Below, one piece after another: positions 33,201-44,114 of a stretch of DNA of 64,000 nucleotides. Position 1 is the first letter of the stretch; each line of letters begins with the position of its first letter. Origin of the DNA: Calamus simplicifolius. Its lineage: Eukaryota; Streptophyta; Magnoliopsida; Arecales; Arecaceae. The stretch lies in assembly GCA_900491605.1 (NCBI GenBank), contig UESW01003831.1:1300726-1364725 (forward strand), given 5' to 3'. The position numbers and the translations under genes are program-made. Below the pieces are notes generated by a model. That model did not search any database. It was given only the letters and a program-made list of their open reading frames with translations, and had not been told where the DNA came from.

Positions 33201-35076
33201 TGCTCTAGTAGGATGATGTCCCAGCCGTAACCGGGAGAGTAGTCTCACCTTCAACTCTCACAGAATCCCCTATGAAGCCAACTAGGAGCGCGGACTGGGT
33301 TGAAAAGAGTCGGGAGAAAGATTTATCTGAACAAATGCATCATAAGTAAGGATGTCTGCAAAGCTTCCACTATCAATCAGAATCCTTTTTACAGGATGTT
33401 TAGCGATCGTCATGAAAACGATAACGCTATCATCGTTCAGATTGTTTACCCCTGTTAAGTCCCTTTCTAAGAAAGGGATTACAATTTCTAACCCCTCGTC
33501 CCCCTACAGCCTTTTGGAAGCATGGCCTACTCCCAAGGAGATCATGCTGACCGTTCTCTCGATCAGGGCGTTGTCAATGTTGGCCTCGGCAGGCGGAGGG
33601 CCCGCTTAATGCGGAGCAATCGGGGGTCCTCCCTGGTGAACTTTCTGAGGTAGCCATGCTGAATTAGGTCCTCGATGGTGGGCCTCAAGTGATAACAATC
33701 CTTCGTGTCGTGGTCGTAGTCCCGATGAACTCGACAGTGGAGGCTCTTGTCTCAAGTGGCCAATGGCTTCAGAGGATGGGGATGCTTGAGGTATTGCTTC
33801 CCCTCTATTTCCATCAAAATGTGCATCCTGGGGGTGAGAAGGGGGGGTGAAGTTGTCCTCCTTGGAGGCAAGTTCCTGTGCCAGTTGTCTGATCGGCACG
33901 GAGGCTCGGGCTTCTTGGGATGCGGTCCGCTAAGCTCCTCGCAGACCTACTTCTTACTAGGCCTCCCATCTGCCTCCCTCCTCATGGAGTTAGCTTTGTC
34001 GGTGTGAATGTACTTCTGCGTGCGACTCAGGAACTCCGCATAAGAGCTGGGAGGCTTCTTGTCTAGGGAGTAGGTGAAGCGGGAGGGATGGATGCCTCGT
34101 TTCAGAGCTAGGTTGGCCATGGAGTTATTGAGATGATAGACCTCAAGGGCATTCATCTTGAAGCGGGCCACAAAATCTTTAAGAGATTCTTCGCCCTTCT
34201 GCTGGACGAAAAATAAGCTATCCGCCACCCCGGGGATCCTTCGTCAGGCATCAAAGTGAGCCAAGAAAGCCCTCTCCAGCTGCTTAAAGGAGTCGATGGT
34301 GCACGGTTGGAGACGGGAGTACTAGGCATGGGCGGCCTTCCGAAGGATAGCTAGGAAGGCGATGCATAGTAGGGCATCAGTAGCCCCTTGAATTTACATG
34401 AGACCCTTGTAGCTCTCAAGGTGATCAAGTGGATCCATGGTATCGTCATACGGATCCAGTTGAGGGAGATGGAACCGGTAGGAGACCGGTTTCTCCATGA
34501 TGTGATGGGTGAGGAGGGGACGACTATCGTAGTCCACCTCCGGCTAGTCGATGAGCCTGCGACTAAGCTCTTCCAACTAGCAGTTGTACTAGTCAAAACA
34601 TCGCTCCGCCCTGTGGTTGATGTGCCCGTCGATGGACCCCTCTCCTAATGACTCAGGACTCAGGAGACGAATAGGGAGAGGGGTGATCCCGGTGTCATTG
34701 TCCTCATTCAGGCTCCTTCCCATGTCGCTGCCTAGGAGAGGGGCTGCTTGGACGGTGAGTGGAAGATCGAGGCCTCTTAGGGGCCTCACGGCGGCGGTGC
34801 TCCAATAAGGCATTGTCGGCTGGCCTTAGAAGCGGCTACATGAGGCGAGAGGGGCCTTGACTGCTATTGTATGGTTACAGAGTGCTACTCCTACAGCTCT
34901 TGGACCGCTACCATCAATGCTTGAACTTGCTGGGTGAGGGTGGCAAGTTGGTCCAGCTGAGTGGTTTGAGGTAGTGGCAACGATGGACCAGGGAGGCTGG
35001 TCTCCTGCTGCTCGATCTGCCAGGAAGGCTCTCCCACACAGTTGGTGGAGGCTTCTCGAGCGTGCGTTACCGCCAT
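33200..35076 (-). pseudogene. Gag and protease of element C
   Basis: Gag starts MAVTHAREAST at 35076, close to the primer site, and includes LDQLATLTQQVQALMVAVQEL. The gag core runs through about 34450-33950 (DPLDHLESY, LKDFVARFKMNALEVYHLN). The linker has HRDYDHDTKDCYHLRPTIE, usual for Tat gag-protease. The protease active site, ILIDSGSFADIL, lies at about 33360-33400. At least four frameshifts and several stops are present. The product would form the capsid and process the polyprotein. Confidence 0.8.
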
Positions 35077-35140
35077 TATTGACTTAGAGGGGATGGAGAT
35101 CTATAGCTTGGTGTTGTTAATCTTCTTCCCTTCCCCTATT

Positions 35141-35155
35141 CCTGGTGTGCCAATC
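35141..35155 (-). other. Primer binding site of element C
   Basis: On the minus strand GATTGGCACACCAGG directly follows the LTR end GACAACA. TGGCACACC is a plausible tRNA 3'-end complement, but I did not identify the tRNA. Confidence 0.5.
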
Positions 35156-36472
35156 TGTTGTCGCCAAGTCACTTTCCTTGATCGTCAAAGAGCGTCCGAT
35201 CATCTTTTCTGATGGAGTAAGGGCCCTCCAGTGGACTTCTCTCGATCGGGAACCTGCACAAAGTCCCTGGGGTCGATGATTCCGACGGGGACCCTTCGAT
35301 ATTCAAGTTAGTGCTCTAAACAACAGTCATGAGCTTGAAAGAAAGCTCGAGAGTCGCAGAGAGAAATGCTCTATATGAGCGTATATGTGATCATCATACT
35401 TGGTCGAGGGCCCATCTTACCCATTTTATGGAAGCTCTCGAAGCTCGCAACGTGAATATCAGATCACACATGGTAGGGCCGAAGTGGTCATGATAGAGTT
35501 GATAGGTCAGGTCCTGTCAGATATGAGCAGTTGTAGCAAAGTTTGTAGGTCAGGCCCTTCAGATATGAGCGGATGTAGCAGAGTTGGTAGGTTTTATCAA
35601 ATCTGAGCGGCCGTTGGATTTATCTCCCACGTCATGCTTCTATTGAGATTTTGGGTCGTAGGAGATCATACGAGAAGTCTAAGTGGCTGGGCCATACGAA
35701 TGGTCCCCACAAGGGATTCCATCTGGATGACCGAGTCAGAGTCCTACCTGAGTGGCCAACTGAAAGCTCTACCCGGGTGGCCAAGTCGAAGTCCTACGTG
35801 AGTGGCCGATTGGAGGCTCTACCTAGGTGGCTGACTAGAGGTTCTATCCTGATGGCCGAGTCAAAGTTCTACCCGGGTGGCCGATTGGATGCTCTACCCG
35901 GATGGTCAATTGGAGACTCTATCCGGATAGTCGACTGGAGGCTCTATTCAGATGACCGACTAGAGGTCTACTCAGATAGTTGAGTTGGAGTCCTACCCGA
36001 GTGACCGACTGAAGGCTCTACTTGGTCGACTCAAGGTTCTGCCCGAGTAGTTGGCTGAAAGCTCTACCCGGATGGTTGGCTGAAAGCTCTATGTTAATGT
36101 TGACCTTGGGACGCATTAAAGCTTATGATGGTGCCACACCCAACGATTGGTAAAGAAAAAATGATGCACTTAGGTGTCACCTTGTATCATAGGTCAGTGT
36201 TTTTGGTACGTTATGGAGGCACCGAAGCTATATGATGTCGAGGGGACATATGAAAGCATCCACAAGCACGTTGTGTTTGTTTATATTGTTAGCCGTAGGG
36301 CCGAAAATAGGTTTGGGCTCACCCAATATTTATTGAACTGAAAGGGTGATCATCATCGTTGATCGAGCATGATCTTATCAGCTTTGTCATATAATTTTTA
36401 TCGTTAATTGGGTGTGGCTTCATCAACCCCATCCCTCACCATATGCTGATCTAGGCTTGATATGTGACAACA
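35156..36472 (-). mobile_element. 5' LTR of gypsy element C
   Basis: On the minus strand it starts TGTTGTCACATATCAAG and ends GGCGACAACA, giving 7-bp inverted ends TGTTGTC/GACAACA and a length of 1317 bp. It is followed by the primer site and gag. It contains a 25-bp tandem array. Its partner 3' LTR would lie left of the window, beyond element B, so the TSD (AATGC on this side, 36473-36477) is unconfirmed. Confidence 0.82.
35720..36090. repeat. 25-bp tandem repeats within the LTR of element C
   Basis: About fifteen imperfect units of the type CTCTACCCGGGTGGCCGATTGGAGG with a 25-bp period lie in the U3 part of the LTR. Confidence 0.75.
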
Positions 36473-37277
36473 AATGCAACATACATGGGAATGACTAAAC
36501 TCATATGATTGGCAAATTTCAATTCCCACGCTTCAACAAATTTCAAGTTTTGCTGGCGTTTTCAGACCAATCATATGTAGCTGTTTTACACGGATCATGC
36601 TGCTATAATTACGTGACAACAGTGCGGGATCAATGCAAGAATATAATACTTGTTCCAGTCTGCATCCTGTGAACGCACCGCATGCATAATCCAAATAAAA
36701 TAAACAAAAAAAGGCAATTTGGAAGTCCTCAAGACCCATAAAAGTTTGTTCAGTAGTTAAAAAGGAAGATGTCCATTCCTTGTCAAAAATTATAAAAAAA
36801 AACAAATCAGATGTTAATAGTCATCACTAACTGCATTGATGGCTATATGAAAATATTATTAGTGATTAAATATAACAGGATCTTTTCATCTTCAACCATA
36901 ATCCCTCGTTGAGATGGATCTTTAACCAAGATCAGCTTGGAAGTTTTTTTGAGCTTCAGCCTAGGTAGAAGACCGAAAAATTTCAAGGTTAGGCACAAGG
37001 CGGAATCCAAACCCAACCCCGAGGCCAAACAGACTCAACCTAAATGACCTCAAATGGACTAAGCGTGACCCAGAAACCCATACCTAATCCCAACGGCGAT
37101 TAGGCTATTGCCAGCAAAGAAGTAGGCAATGGCTTATCCAGTTGAGGGTGAGACCGGCAAGACAATGGTGAATTCTTTTTTTAAGGGCTCCACAACCTAA
37201 GCCTAAACTTGATCGAAACCATCTCGGGCCAAGCCCAATGCGCAGCAGAGTGAACGGTTGTCCATTGTTAGATTTAT
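36473..37277. other. Unassigned spacer
   Basis: No convincing gene is seen. Small ORFs on the minus strand (36533-36805, 36843-37028) have no recognisable content. Part of it (36930-37230) has moderate GC and the look of old transposon-derived DNA. Confidence 0.4.
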
Positions 37278-37944
37278 AGGAAAAGTCTTTCTACACCGTT
37301 TTCGATGCAGCAAATTGTATCGCTTTTTTTTATTGGTCCACATCCTAAATGGCTTGATGCAATGGAATGAAATGAGATAGCAAGGATACCATCTTAAATT
37401 TTGACTTGACGTTGTTCAACTTTTTTTAAAAATTGTATACAGACTAGTGGCAGTGCAGTGCACGTTTCTGAATGGGTATCATAACTTTCTGAACGGGTAT
37501 CTTAATTTTATAACTACGATGTCATCGTAATTTTACAACTGAGGTATCATCTTAAATTTTGAAATGACGTACATTAATATTTGTTCAACTTTTTTTTTTT
37601 AAATTTATGCACAGACATATTTTCTAAATAGGTATCATAATTTTATAAATACGGTGTCTGAAATGTCATAATTTTTTTGGCTTTCTTAATGGGTGTCTTA
37701 ATTTTGTAATTACGATGTCATAATTTTACAACTGAAATGTCATCTTAAATTTTGATATGACGTGAATTAATATTCATTCAGTTTTTTTTTTTTTGAAATT
37801 TGTGTATAGGCACGTTTTCTGAAAGAGTGTTATAATTTTATAACTACGGTATCATAAATTTATAACTTGGGTATTGTGATTTTTTTTGGCTTTCTGAACG
37901 AGTGTCATAATTTTATAACTATGATGTTGTAATTTTTTTTGGCT
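37278..37944. mobile_element. Truncated long-TIR DNA element (left half)
   Basis: It starts AGGAAAAGTCTTTCTACACCG and continues to TTTTTATTGGTCC, matching the terminal repeat of the complete element at 49178-50451. The remainder is made of repeated segments such as GGTGTCTTAATTTT and TAACTACGGTGTC. It stops abruptly at gypsy element F, and its other end is not in the window. Confidence 0.6.
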
Positions 37945-38141
37945 TTCCTGTCGGGATACCTGATCCTTCAACGAGCCAAAGTCTCGAAGCCGACGGAAGG
38001 AAGCAAGCTAACTCCAAACTAGGAGGGTCCCTACCAGATCACCGAAGTATTCGTCACAGAGCATACAAGATTGAAGAGCTGGATGGGAGGCCGCTCCCCC
38101 AGACGTGGAACACTGATAACCTTCATCGGTATTATCAGTAG
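37945..38141 (+). pseudogene. Integrase C-terminus of gypsy element F
   Basis: AKVSKPTEGSKLTPN, then GPYQITEV and, after a frameshift, LDGRPLPQTWNTDNLHRYYQ followed by a stop at 38139. It closely parallels the end of element C pol (NAKNLRIYYQ near 9890). Everything upstream in F (5' LTR, gag and most of pol) is missing. Confidence 0.75.
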
Positions 38142-38255
38142 TGCATTTCCTTCTTACATTAAATACCATGCCTGTATTCTTTTGGGTTTTTGCCCCTCAT
38201 TTCATATTAATAAACTTGAGTTCTAGTATCTCAGTTTTTCAACAAAAAGCCATGG

Positions 38256-39535
38256 GCCAGCCAGGCACAAAGCCCAGTGTACCACTGGCAGAGCGATGTA
38301 CCATCGGCTCTCAACAATAAGCCCGACCCCGGTCGGCAACTAAAGCCCAAGGCCAGCTCGGCATCTAAAACCCTGGGCCAGCCAGGCAAAAAGCCCTTGG
38401 CCAGCTAAGCACAAAGCCCAGTGTACCACTGGCAGAGCGATGTACCATCGGCTCTCAACAACAAGCCCGACCCCGGTCGGCAACTAAAGCCCGAGGCCAG
38501 CTCGGCACCTAAAGTCGTGGGCCAGCCAGGCAAAAAGCCCTAGGCCAGCCAGGCACAAAGCCCAGTGTACCACTGGCAGAGCGATGTACTATCGGCTCTC
38601 AACAACAAGCCCGACCCCGGTCGGCAACTAAAGCTCGAGGCTAGCTCGGCACCTAAAGCCCTGGGCCAGCCAGGCAAAAAGCCCTGGGCCAGCCAGGCAC
38701 AAAGCCCAGTGTACCACTGGCAGAGCGATGTACCATCGGCTCTCAACAACAAGCCCGACCCCGGTCGGCAACTAAAGCCCAAGGCCAGCTTGGCACATAA
38801 AGCCCAAGGCCAGCCTGGCACCTAAAGCCCAAGGCCAGCCAGGCACAAAGCTCAGTGTACCACTGGCTGAGCGATGTACCATCGGCTCTCAACAACAAGC
38901 CCGACCCCGGACGGCAACTAAAGCTCGAGGCTAGCTCGGCACCTAAAGCCCTGGGCCAGCCAGGCACAAAGCCCAGTGTACCACTGGCAGAGCGATGTAC
39001 CATCGGCTCTCAACAACAAGCCCGACCCCGGTCAGCAACTAAAGCCCAAGGCCAGCTTGGCACCTAAAGCCCTGGGCCAGCCAGGCACAAAGCCCAGTGT
39101 ACTACTGGCAGAGCAATGTACCATCGGCTCTCAACAACAAGCCCGACCCCGGTTGGCAACTAAAGCCCGAGGCCAGCTCGACACCTAAAGCCCTGGGCCA
39201 ACCAGACAAAGAGCCCTGGGCCAGCCAAGCACAAAGCCCAGTGTACCACTGGCAGAGTGATGTACCATCGGCTCTCAACAACAAGCCCAACCCCGGTCGG
39301 CAACTAAAGCCCAAGGCCAGCTTGGCACCTAAAGCCCTGGGCCAGCCAGGCAAAGAGCCCTGGGCCAGCCAAGCACAAAGCCCAATGTACCACTGGCAGA
39401 GCAATGTACCATCAGCTCTCAACAACAAGCCCAACCCCGGTCAGCAACTAAAGCCCGAGGCCAGCTCGGCACCTAAAGCCCTGGGCCAGCTAGGCATAAA
39501 GCCCAGTGTACCACTGGCAAAGCGGCATGCAATTG
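38256..39535. repeat. Minisatellite with 121/144-bp units
   Basis: Ten copies are marked by CAGTGTACCACTGGCAGAGC, starting near 38275, 38419, 38563, 38707, 38853, 38974, 39095, 39239, 39383 and 39504. The spacings are 144, 144, 144, 146, 121, 121, 144, 144 and 121. The 23-bp difference is an extra CTGGGCCAGCCAGGCAAA-type segment. Other parts are CTCTCAACAACAAGCCCGAC and GGCCAGCTCGGCACC. Long ORFs on both strands here are repeat artefacts. Confidence 0.88.
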
Positions 39536-40532
39536 GCCCCTAGAAGCTCGAGTCTATCTCAGCCTTCCGAGTCCAATGCTCCATCGGTCCCCGAAAGTCC
39601 ATCTTCCTCGACTCTAGGATTCGGTCCTACATGGCTAAGTCAAGGTTATTCGAGAATGAATTAAAGGTTGCTCCTCGGTACCGACGAAGCCCCTAAGGGT
39701 CCCACGTTGGCAGCCAAAGGACTTGGGGTAGAAGCTACAATTGGGTAAAGACAATTCTCATTGAAGGAAAAATTGTATTTCATTAATTTGAAGTGTTTAC
39801 AAAACACCAACCAAGTCGGACTTGCAAAAAAAAAATGATGATGAAAAAAGTATAACTTGAAGTTCACGGCTCGACCGGTGCAGGCTCGTCGTCAGGCGAG
39901 GCAACTTCGAAAAGACGCTCCGGCTCGACCTCAAGGACCTGAGGAAGGTTTAGGTCTCGGGCGACTTTTTCCTTTCCACGCTGAAACCCTTGGAGATATG
40001 CTTCCGCCGAAGCTTCGGCCAGCTCATCCATAAAGTGCTCAGACGCCCTAAACTCTTCTATGGTCCTGGCAACCCTGGCCTCAACAGCTGCCTCCACCTT
40101 GGCAGCTCGAGCTTCTTTCTCCGCAGCTAGAGATGCCGCTGCTGCCCTCTCAGCCTCCAGGGCACGACCCGCTTCCTCCTCGGCCTTCTTTGCCCTCTCC
40201 TCGGCCTCCTTTGCCATCTCCTCGGCCTCGCCCGCTCGATTCTCGGCTGCCTGGGTGGCCGCGGTCAATTCTGAAATATGCAAGTCCCTTGCCGCGACGG
40301 CTCCTTCGGCCACCATCAGCTGACTGAGTGCTGTCTGTAAACGGCTGGCCTCAGCCTCTGCCTGGCCCTCGGCCACCTTTATCTCATCGGCCCGGGCAAC
40401 CCTGGCCGACTCCAGGGCCCTCTCGGTCGCCTCAGCTTGAGCACGAGCCTCCTCGGCCTCCTGTCGGACCTCCCGTATGAGGGTCTTTCCCCCATGGACG
40501 ACTTCCCTTGTAACCGCCAGGGAGTTTGCAAT

Positions 40533-40613
40533 CTGCATGTAAGCCTCATGTCAAAAAAGAGAAAAGAAGAGGAAAAGGGAAATCTAAGGGCAAGGGGCTG
40601 CAAGACTACTTAC
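40533..40613 (-). other. Intron 2 of the aORF in element F
   Basis: On the minus strand GTAAGTAGTC opens and TACATGCAG closes an 81-bp T-rich intron. Splicing joins LVK to IANSLAV in frame. The position corresponds to the intron at 7859-7935 in element C. Confidence 0.7.
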
Positions 40614-41152
40614 TTTAACCAGGGCCGCGTAGGACTCTCGGAAGAACGTAGTCGCCTTCAAATGGCTAAGTTCTTCCTGGACCTCGGGCACGAGGACTGG
40701 TGAGATAAGCCGCTCCGCCCAGCGCCCATCGTTCAAAATGGAGTCCCGAGACGGCCTCGGCCTGACTCCATTTCCTCCAGCAGCCTCGGCGGTCTCGGAC
40801 TCGGTGCGTGGAGGGCTGCTTGTTGGTGTCTGCTCAGGGCGGACTTGCTGCCCTGACGGTCCCTCACCCCAGCTCCTTGTTGCCTCGGTGGGGACTGGTC
40901 CGCTGGGAGCAGGGGGCTCCTCCGCTATCGTCGGCTCCTCTGTCGTTGCCCCCTCAGCCACCGCCCTTTTTGGCAGGGTGTCGGCCGTCAGATCGATCTC
41001 CGGGGCGGCCGAAGGCTCTTGCGGTGCAGGCGGTTCAGGCACCTGCATTGTCGGACATTTCGAGGCCGGTGTTTGCTGCCCCTCGGTCGGCCCCTCCTAG
41101 GCCCTCTTCTTGGCGGCGGCCCTCATGAGTCTACGGGTCGGGACCTTCATGA

Positions 41153-41227
41153 CTGTACAGCATCAGTCGGGGTCAGCAAAAAAAAAAAAAGACAGGAAAA
41201 CTTTGACTAAGTACGAGGGAGACTTAC
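41153..41227 (-). other. Intron 1 of the aORF in element F
   Basis: On the minus strand GTAAGTCTCC opens, a 12-bp T run precedes the end, and CTGTACAG closes a 75-bp intron. The following exon starts with TCATGAAGGTCCC (KVPTRRLMRAAAKKRA). Confidence 0.6.
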
Positions 41228-42104
41228 CATGGTTGGAGATGAGATCCGTCGACTGGAGGTTTTCCTCTGTTAAAAGAAGGTTGTACCGAGGGATGTCGGT
41301 GGTCAACAACTGCCCCAACGCTTCTTTGTCTCCAGGAAGGATGGTGGAATTCATGTTACCTCGGAGGTCAGGGTCTCCCCATCGGGGCTTAACCTGGTCC
41401 AGATTGACAAAGAAAAATCAGGATTTTCATCCCTTGACAGAGGTAGGAAGAAGAAGCTTTAGGACTCGGCCGGGTCGGGGCTGGAATAGCCATCAACCCT
41501 TCTGAGCCCGAAGGATGTAGAAAGAGCGAAAGAGGGAGACTCAGGGGGTAACGTGGAGGTGATGGCAGAGGACGATGAAGGCACTAACAACGCGAAGGGA
41601 GTTCGGGACCAGTTGAGAAGGGGTCAAGGAGTAATAGTCAAGGAGGCTAATGAAAAAAGGAGGTAAGGGTAGGCGGAGGCCTACCCTCAGGGAAATTTCA
41701 TAAACGGCCACTCGGCCGGGTCAAGAAGAAATCACTCTATCATCGGGAGTCGGGAGATAAAGCCCGACATCCCGGGGGATTCGGTAACGGGCTCGAATGT
41801 TCGCCAAATCCTGGCTTGTTACCGTGGAGGCAACCCCCTCCGGGGATTCCGCCCCCACCCTCGAGGAGGTGCCGACCTCCGTCCGGCGTCTCCTCGATGG
41901 AGCCCTGCCAGCCGCCGCCAGGCGTCTCCCTGCGGGAGCCTCACCGGCGACCTGCCGCCGGGCCAGAGGGACGCGTTCCTCCGAATCGAAGGACCACTCA
42001 AGAGGAGGTGAAGGAGAGGGGAGAGGAGAAGGAGAAGGTCGAGGCCTCTCGGAAGAAGAACGATCATCTAGATCATCCTCCGAGGTCCAAGATTGGGAGC
42101 TCAT

Positions 42105-42667
42105 TGCTAGAAAAAGGAACAGAGAGGTCTAGAAGAGACGAAGAGCTGACCTGAGGAAGAAAATGGCATGCGCAGGCTCTCAGGTTGCAGGGAAGGCCAG
42201 GAGGCAGAGGATCAGAGGAAGAAGACAACGATGGCAGGAGCAGTGTGGCCAATTCAACCCCCACCCGAGTTTTATTCAATTTCAAATTGTCCCACCTTGT
42301 CTCGTCAGCCACGTGGACCCCCACCATAGGCTGGGTTGCCTCGATGATCACTCGGCGCGTGATACAATCTGCCTCCGGCCAATGATGGGATGCCGCTAAC
42401 ATCATCGTTATGATGGGCAATGATGGCACGACTTTCCTCATAGACTTCGAAGGATCAGCCTTGCCTCGAGGACGATCGCCGCAGATCGGGTGGACGGTAG
42501 TGGCCGCCCTTTCACATCCCCTATGTCGCCTGCATAAAGTCATCGTAGCGTTCGGGGACACGTGTCCGGAGGCAGTTCGTAAAGGATGGGGATCAGCCAC
42601 ATGGAAGGTGACACCCCTTTCACCTTGCTGGGGTGGGCCCGCTTTATCTCAGGGGTGAGGGGGCATC
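42105..42667. other. Spacer between aORF start and 3' LTR of F, with polypurine tract
   Basis: This would hold the promoter and leader of the antisense transcript. A 175-codon minus-strand ORF (42073-42600) overlaps it without recognisable motifs. The purine-rich AGGGGTGAGGGGGCATC at about 42651-42667 precedes the LTR. Confidence 0.5.
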
Positions 42668-42759
42668 TGATATGGCTGATCCAACATCGTTAGAATAAAC
42701 GGTAACGGCGACTAACAGAGGCCCTCTCGGCCTCCTGAGCCCCCCTCGGTATCGGACTT

Positions 42760-43135
42760 CATGAACAGTGTCTCAACCCCCGAGACCCCCTCGGTATCGA
42801 GCCGCATAAATAGTGCTCGGCCTCGAGTTCCAGTCTCGGCCTCGAGCCATAGCTCCCAGACTCTATGAACAATATCTCAACCCCCGAGACCCCCTCGGTC
42901 TTGAGCTGCATGAACAGTGCTCGGCCTCGAGTTTCAGTCTCGGCCTCGAGCCACAGCTCCCGGGCTCTATGAACAGTATCTCAACCCCCGAGACCCCCTC
43001 GATATCGGGCCGCATGAACAATGCTCAGCCTCGAGTTCCAGTCTCGGCCTCGAGCCACAGCTCCCGGACTTTGTGAACAGTACCTCAACCCCCGAGACCC
43101 CTTTGGTCTCGGGATGCATGAACAGTGCTCAATAT
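42760..43135. repeat. 104-bp tandem repeats in the LTR of F
   Basis: Four units with an exact 104-bp spacing, marked by CTCAACCCCCGAGACCCC at about 42772, 42876, 42980 and 43084. Each includes CATGAACAGTGCTCGGCCTC and CCTCGAGCCACAGCTCCCGG. Confidence 0.85.
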
Positions 43136-43528
43136 GTGGTCTGGCCCTTGAGCCCAGCAACCTACAGCCTCGGGCCACCTGGCATGCCTACGTGATCCGC
43201 CGCACATCCGTAGCAGCGTGTGGTCATACCTCATAATGGCGTATAGTCCATCGCATGTCTGCGACTGTGCATGACCATACCCTGTTACAGCATTCGGTTC
43301 ACCACCCGCCTACAACTGTGTGCGGTCACATCCAGCAACGGCGCGCACTAGGTATAACCACAGACGCCAGACACCTGTAAAGCGTACTGACAAGTGACGC
43401 AGGACATCTCCAACATGTACGGTGACGGTACGACCTGTCACTGCCAGCCTCATCTTTTTGTCCGTTATTGGACAAGGTACCTTGAAATCAGCAATCTTCC
43501 GGAACGAAAGGGTGTATCTTCGAACAGG

Positions 43529-43536
43529 TATAAAAG
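43529..43536 (+). promoter_or_regulatory. TATA box of LTR F
   Basis: TATAAAAG in CAGGTATAAAAGCGCACACTC, about 245 bp before the LTR end, downstream of the 104-bp repeats. Confidence 0.6.
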
Positions 43537-43773
43537 CGCACACTCTTAAGTAGGGATCCAAGAACTCTGATTTTTCTAGCTTCTTCCTACTAGTTAAACC
43601 CTAACTTTCTAGCTTCCTACCGCTAGTTAGTTCTCGTCTGTTCCTGAGTGACTAACTTGAGCGTCGGAGGGTCTCCACCGAAGCATCCGGTCTCTGAGAA
43701 CTTTTCTTACAGAAGTCTGACGAGGAGGACATTCATTTTTCCGGTGTTTGAAGAAAGTGACTCGACGTCAACA

Positions 43774-44114
43774 AAAATGTATCCCAAAAAAAATAAATTC
43801 AAAAGAATCGCTACTTTACCCGAGCAAGCTCCGGAAAATATGACACATTAAAGAAAACCAAAACCCTGAACCGCCATCAATATCTTGTATCGAACATTCC
43901 ACAACCATAATCGTTCCACCACACGACACAAAGAAAAGATCAGACGCATGTATTTTAACCACAGATAGCAACCAGAGTAGAACAAATGCAATCGGAAAAT
44001 AAAGTTAGAAAGAAAAGAAATGTCCGATTCCAAGAAAATTGGTTTTTGATAGAGATAGATTTCTAAAATAAAGAACGAGAAACGAAGACGGAGGTGGTTC
44101 CAATCGAGACTCAC
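43774..44114 (-). other. Start of the first intron of a putative minus-strand gene
   Basis: This T-rich (minus strand) sequence follows the donor GTGAGTCTCG at 44114 and runs into the LTR of element F at 43773. No ORF of note is present. Confidence 0.35.

Larger units (their letters stand above)
39864..42104 (-). pseudogene. Antisense ORF (aORF) of element F, three exons
   Basis: It runs on the minus strand from 42104. The exon 1 region (42104-41228) starts MSSQSWTSEDDLDDRSSSER. It has a Ser/Pro/Arg-rich part and then IRARYRIPRDVGLYLPTPDD, the start of the domain annotated as 'putative gypsy type transposon', followed by a stop at 41721. Later readable parts include LTEENLQSTDLISNHG. Exon 2 (41152-40614) is Pro/Glu-rich and then has DGRWAERLISPVLVPEVQEE. 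Exon 3 (40532-39864) is a 220-residue Ala/Glu-rich coiled coil ending EAYLQGFQRGKEKVARDL and an acidic tail. The introns at 41153-41227 and 40533-40613 have GTAAGT donors. It is homologous to 7417-8666 in element C. Function is unknown. Confidence 0.72.
37945..43773 (+). mobile_element. 5'-truncated Tat-type gypsy element F
   Basis: The order is integrase end, minisatellite, antisense spliced ORF, polypurine tract and 3' LTR. This matches element C, in the opposite orientation. The left end abuts a truncated TIR element with no LTR and no target duplication, suggesting deletion or recombination. Confidence 0.75.
42668..43773 (+). mobile_element. 3' LTR of gypsy element F
   Basis: It begins TGATATGGCTGATCC after the purine-rich tract and ends near CTCGACGTCAACA (43770-43773), about 1.1 kb. 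It contains four 104-bp repeats and a TATA box (TATAAAAG, 43529-43536). The exact end is uncertain by 3 bp because the 5' LTR is absent. Confidence 0.72.

Noticed and set aside
38540..39543. Long ORFs on both strands with repeated MYHWQSDVPSALNNKPDPG-like peptides
   Set aside because: They follow from the 121/144-bp minisatellite having unit lengths that keep frames open. Matching ORFs appear on the opposite strand and there is no independent sign of coding.
41797..42154. Plus-strand ORFs of 110-120 codons across 40738-42154
   Set aside because: They are shadows of the GC-rich minus-strand aORF of element F. The splice signals and the homology to element C support the minus strand.
42073..42600. 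175-codon minus-strand ORF upstream of the F aORF
   Set aside because: It has no motif and no counterpart visible in element C, and overlaps the first aORF exon in another frame. It is probably leader sequence.
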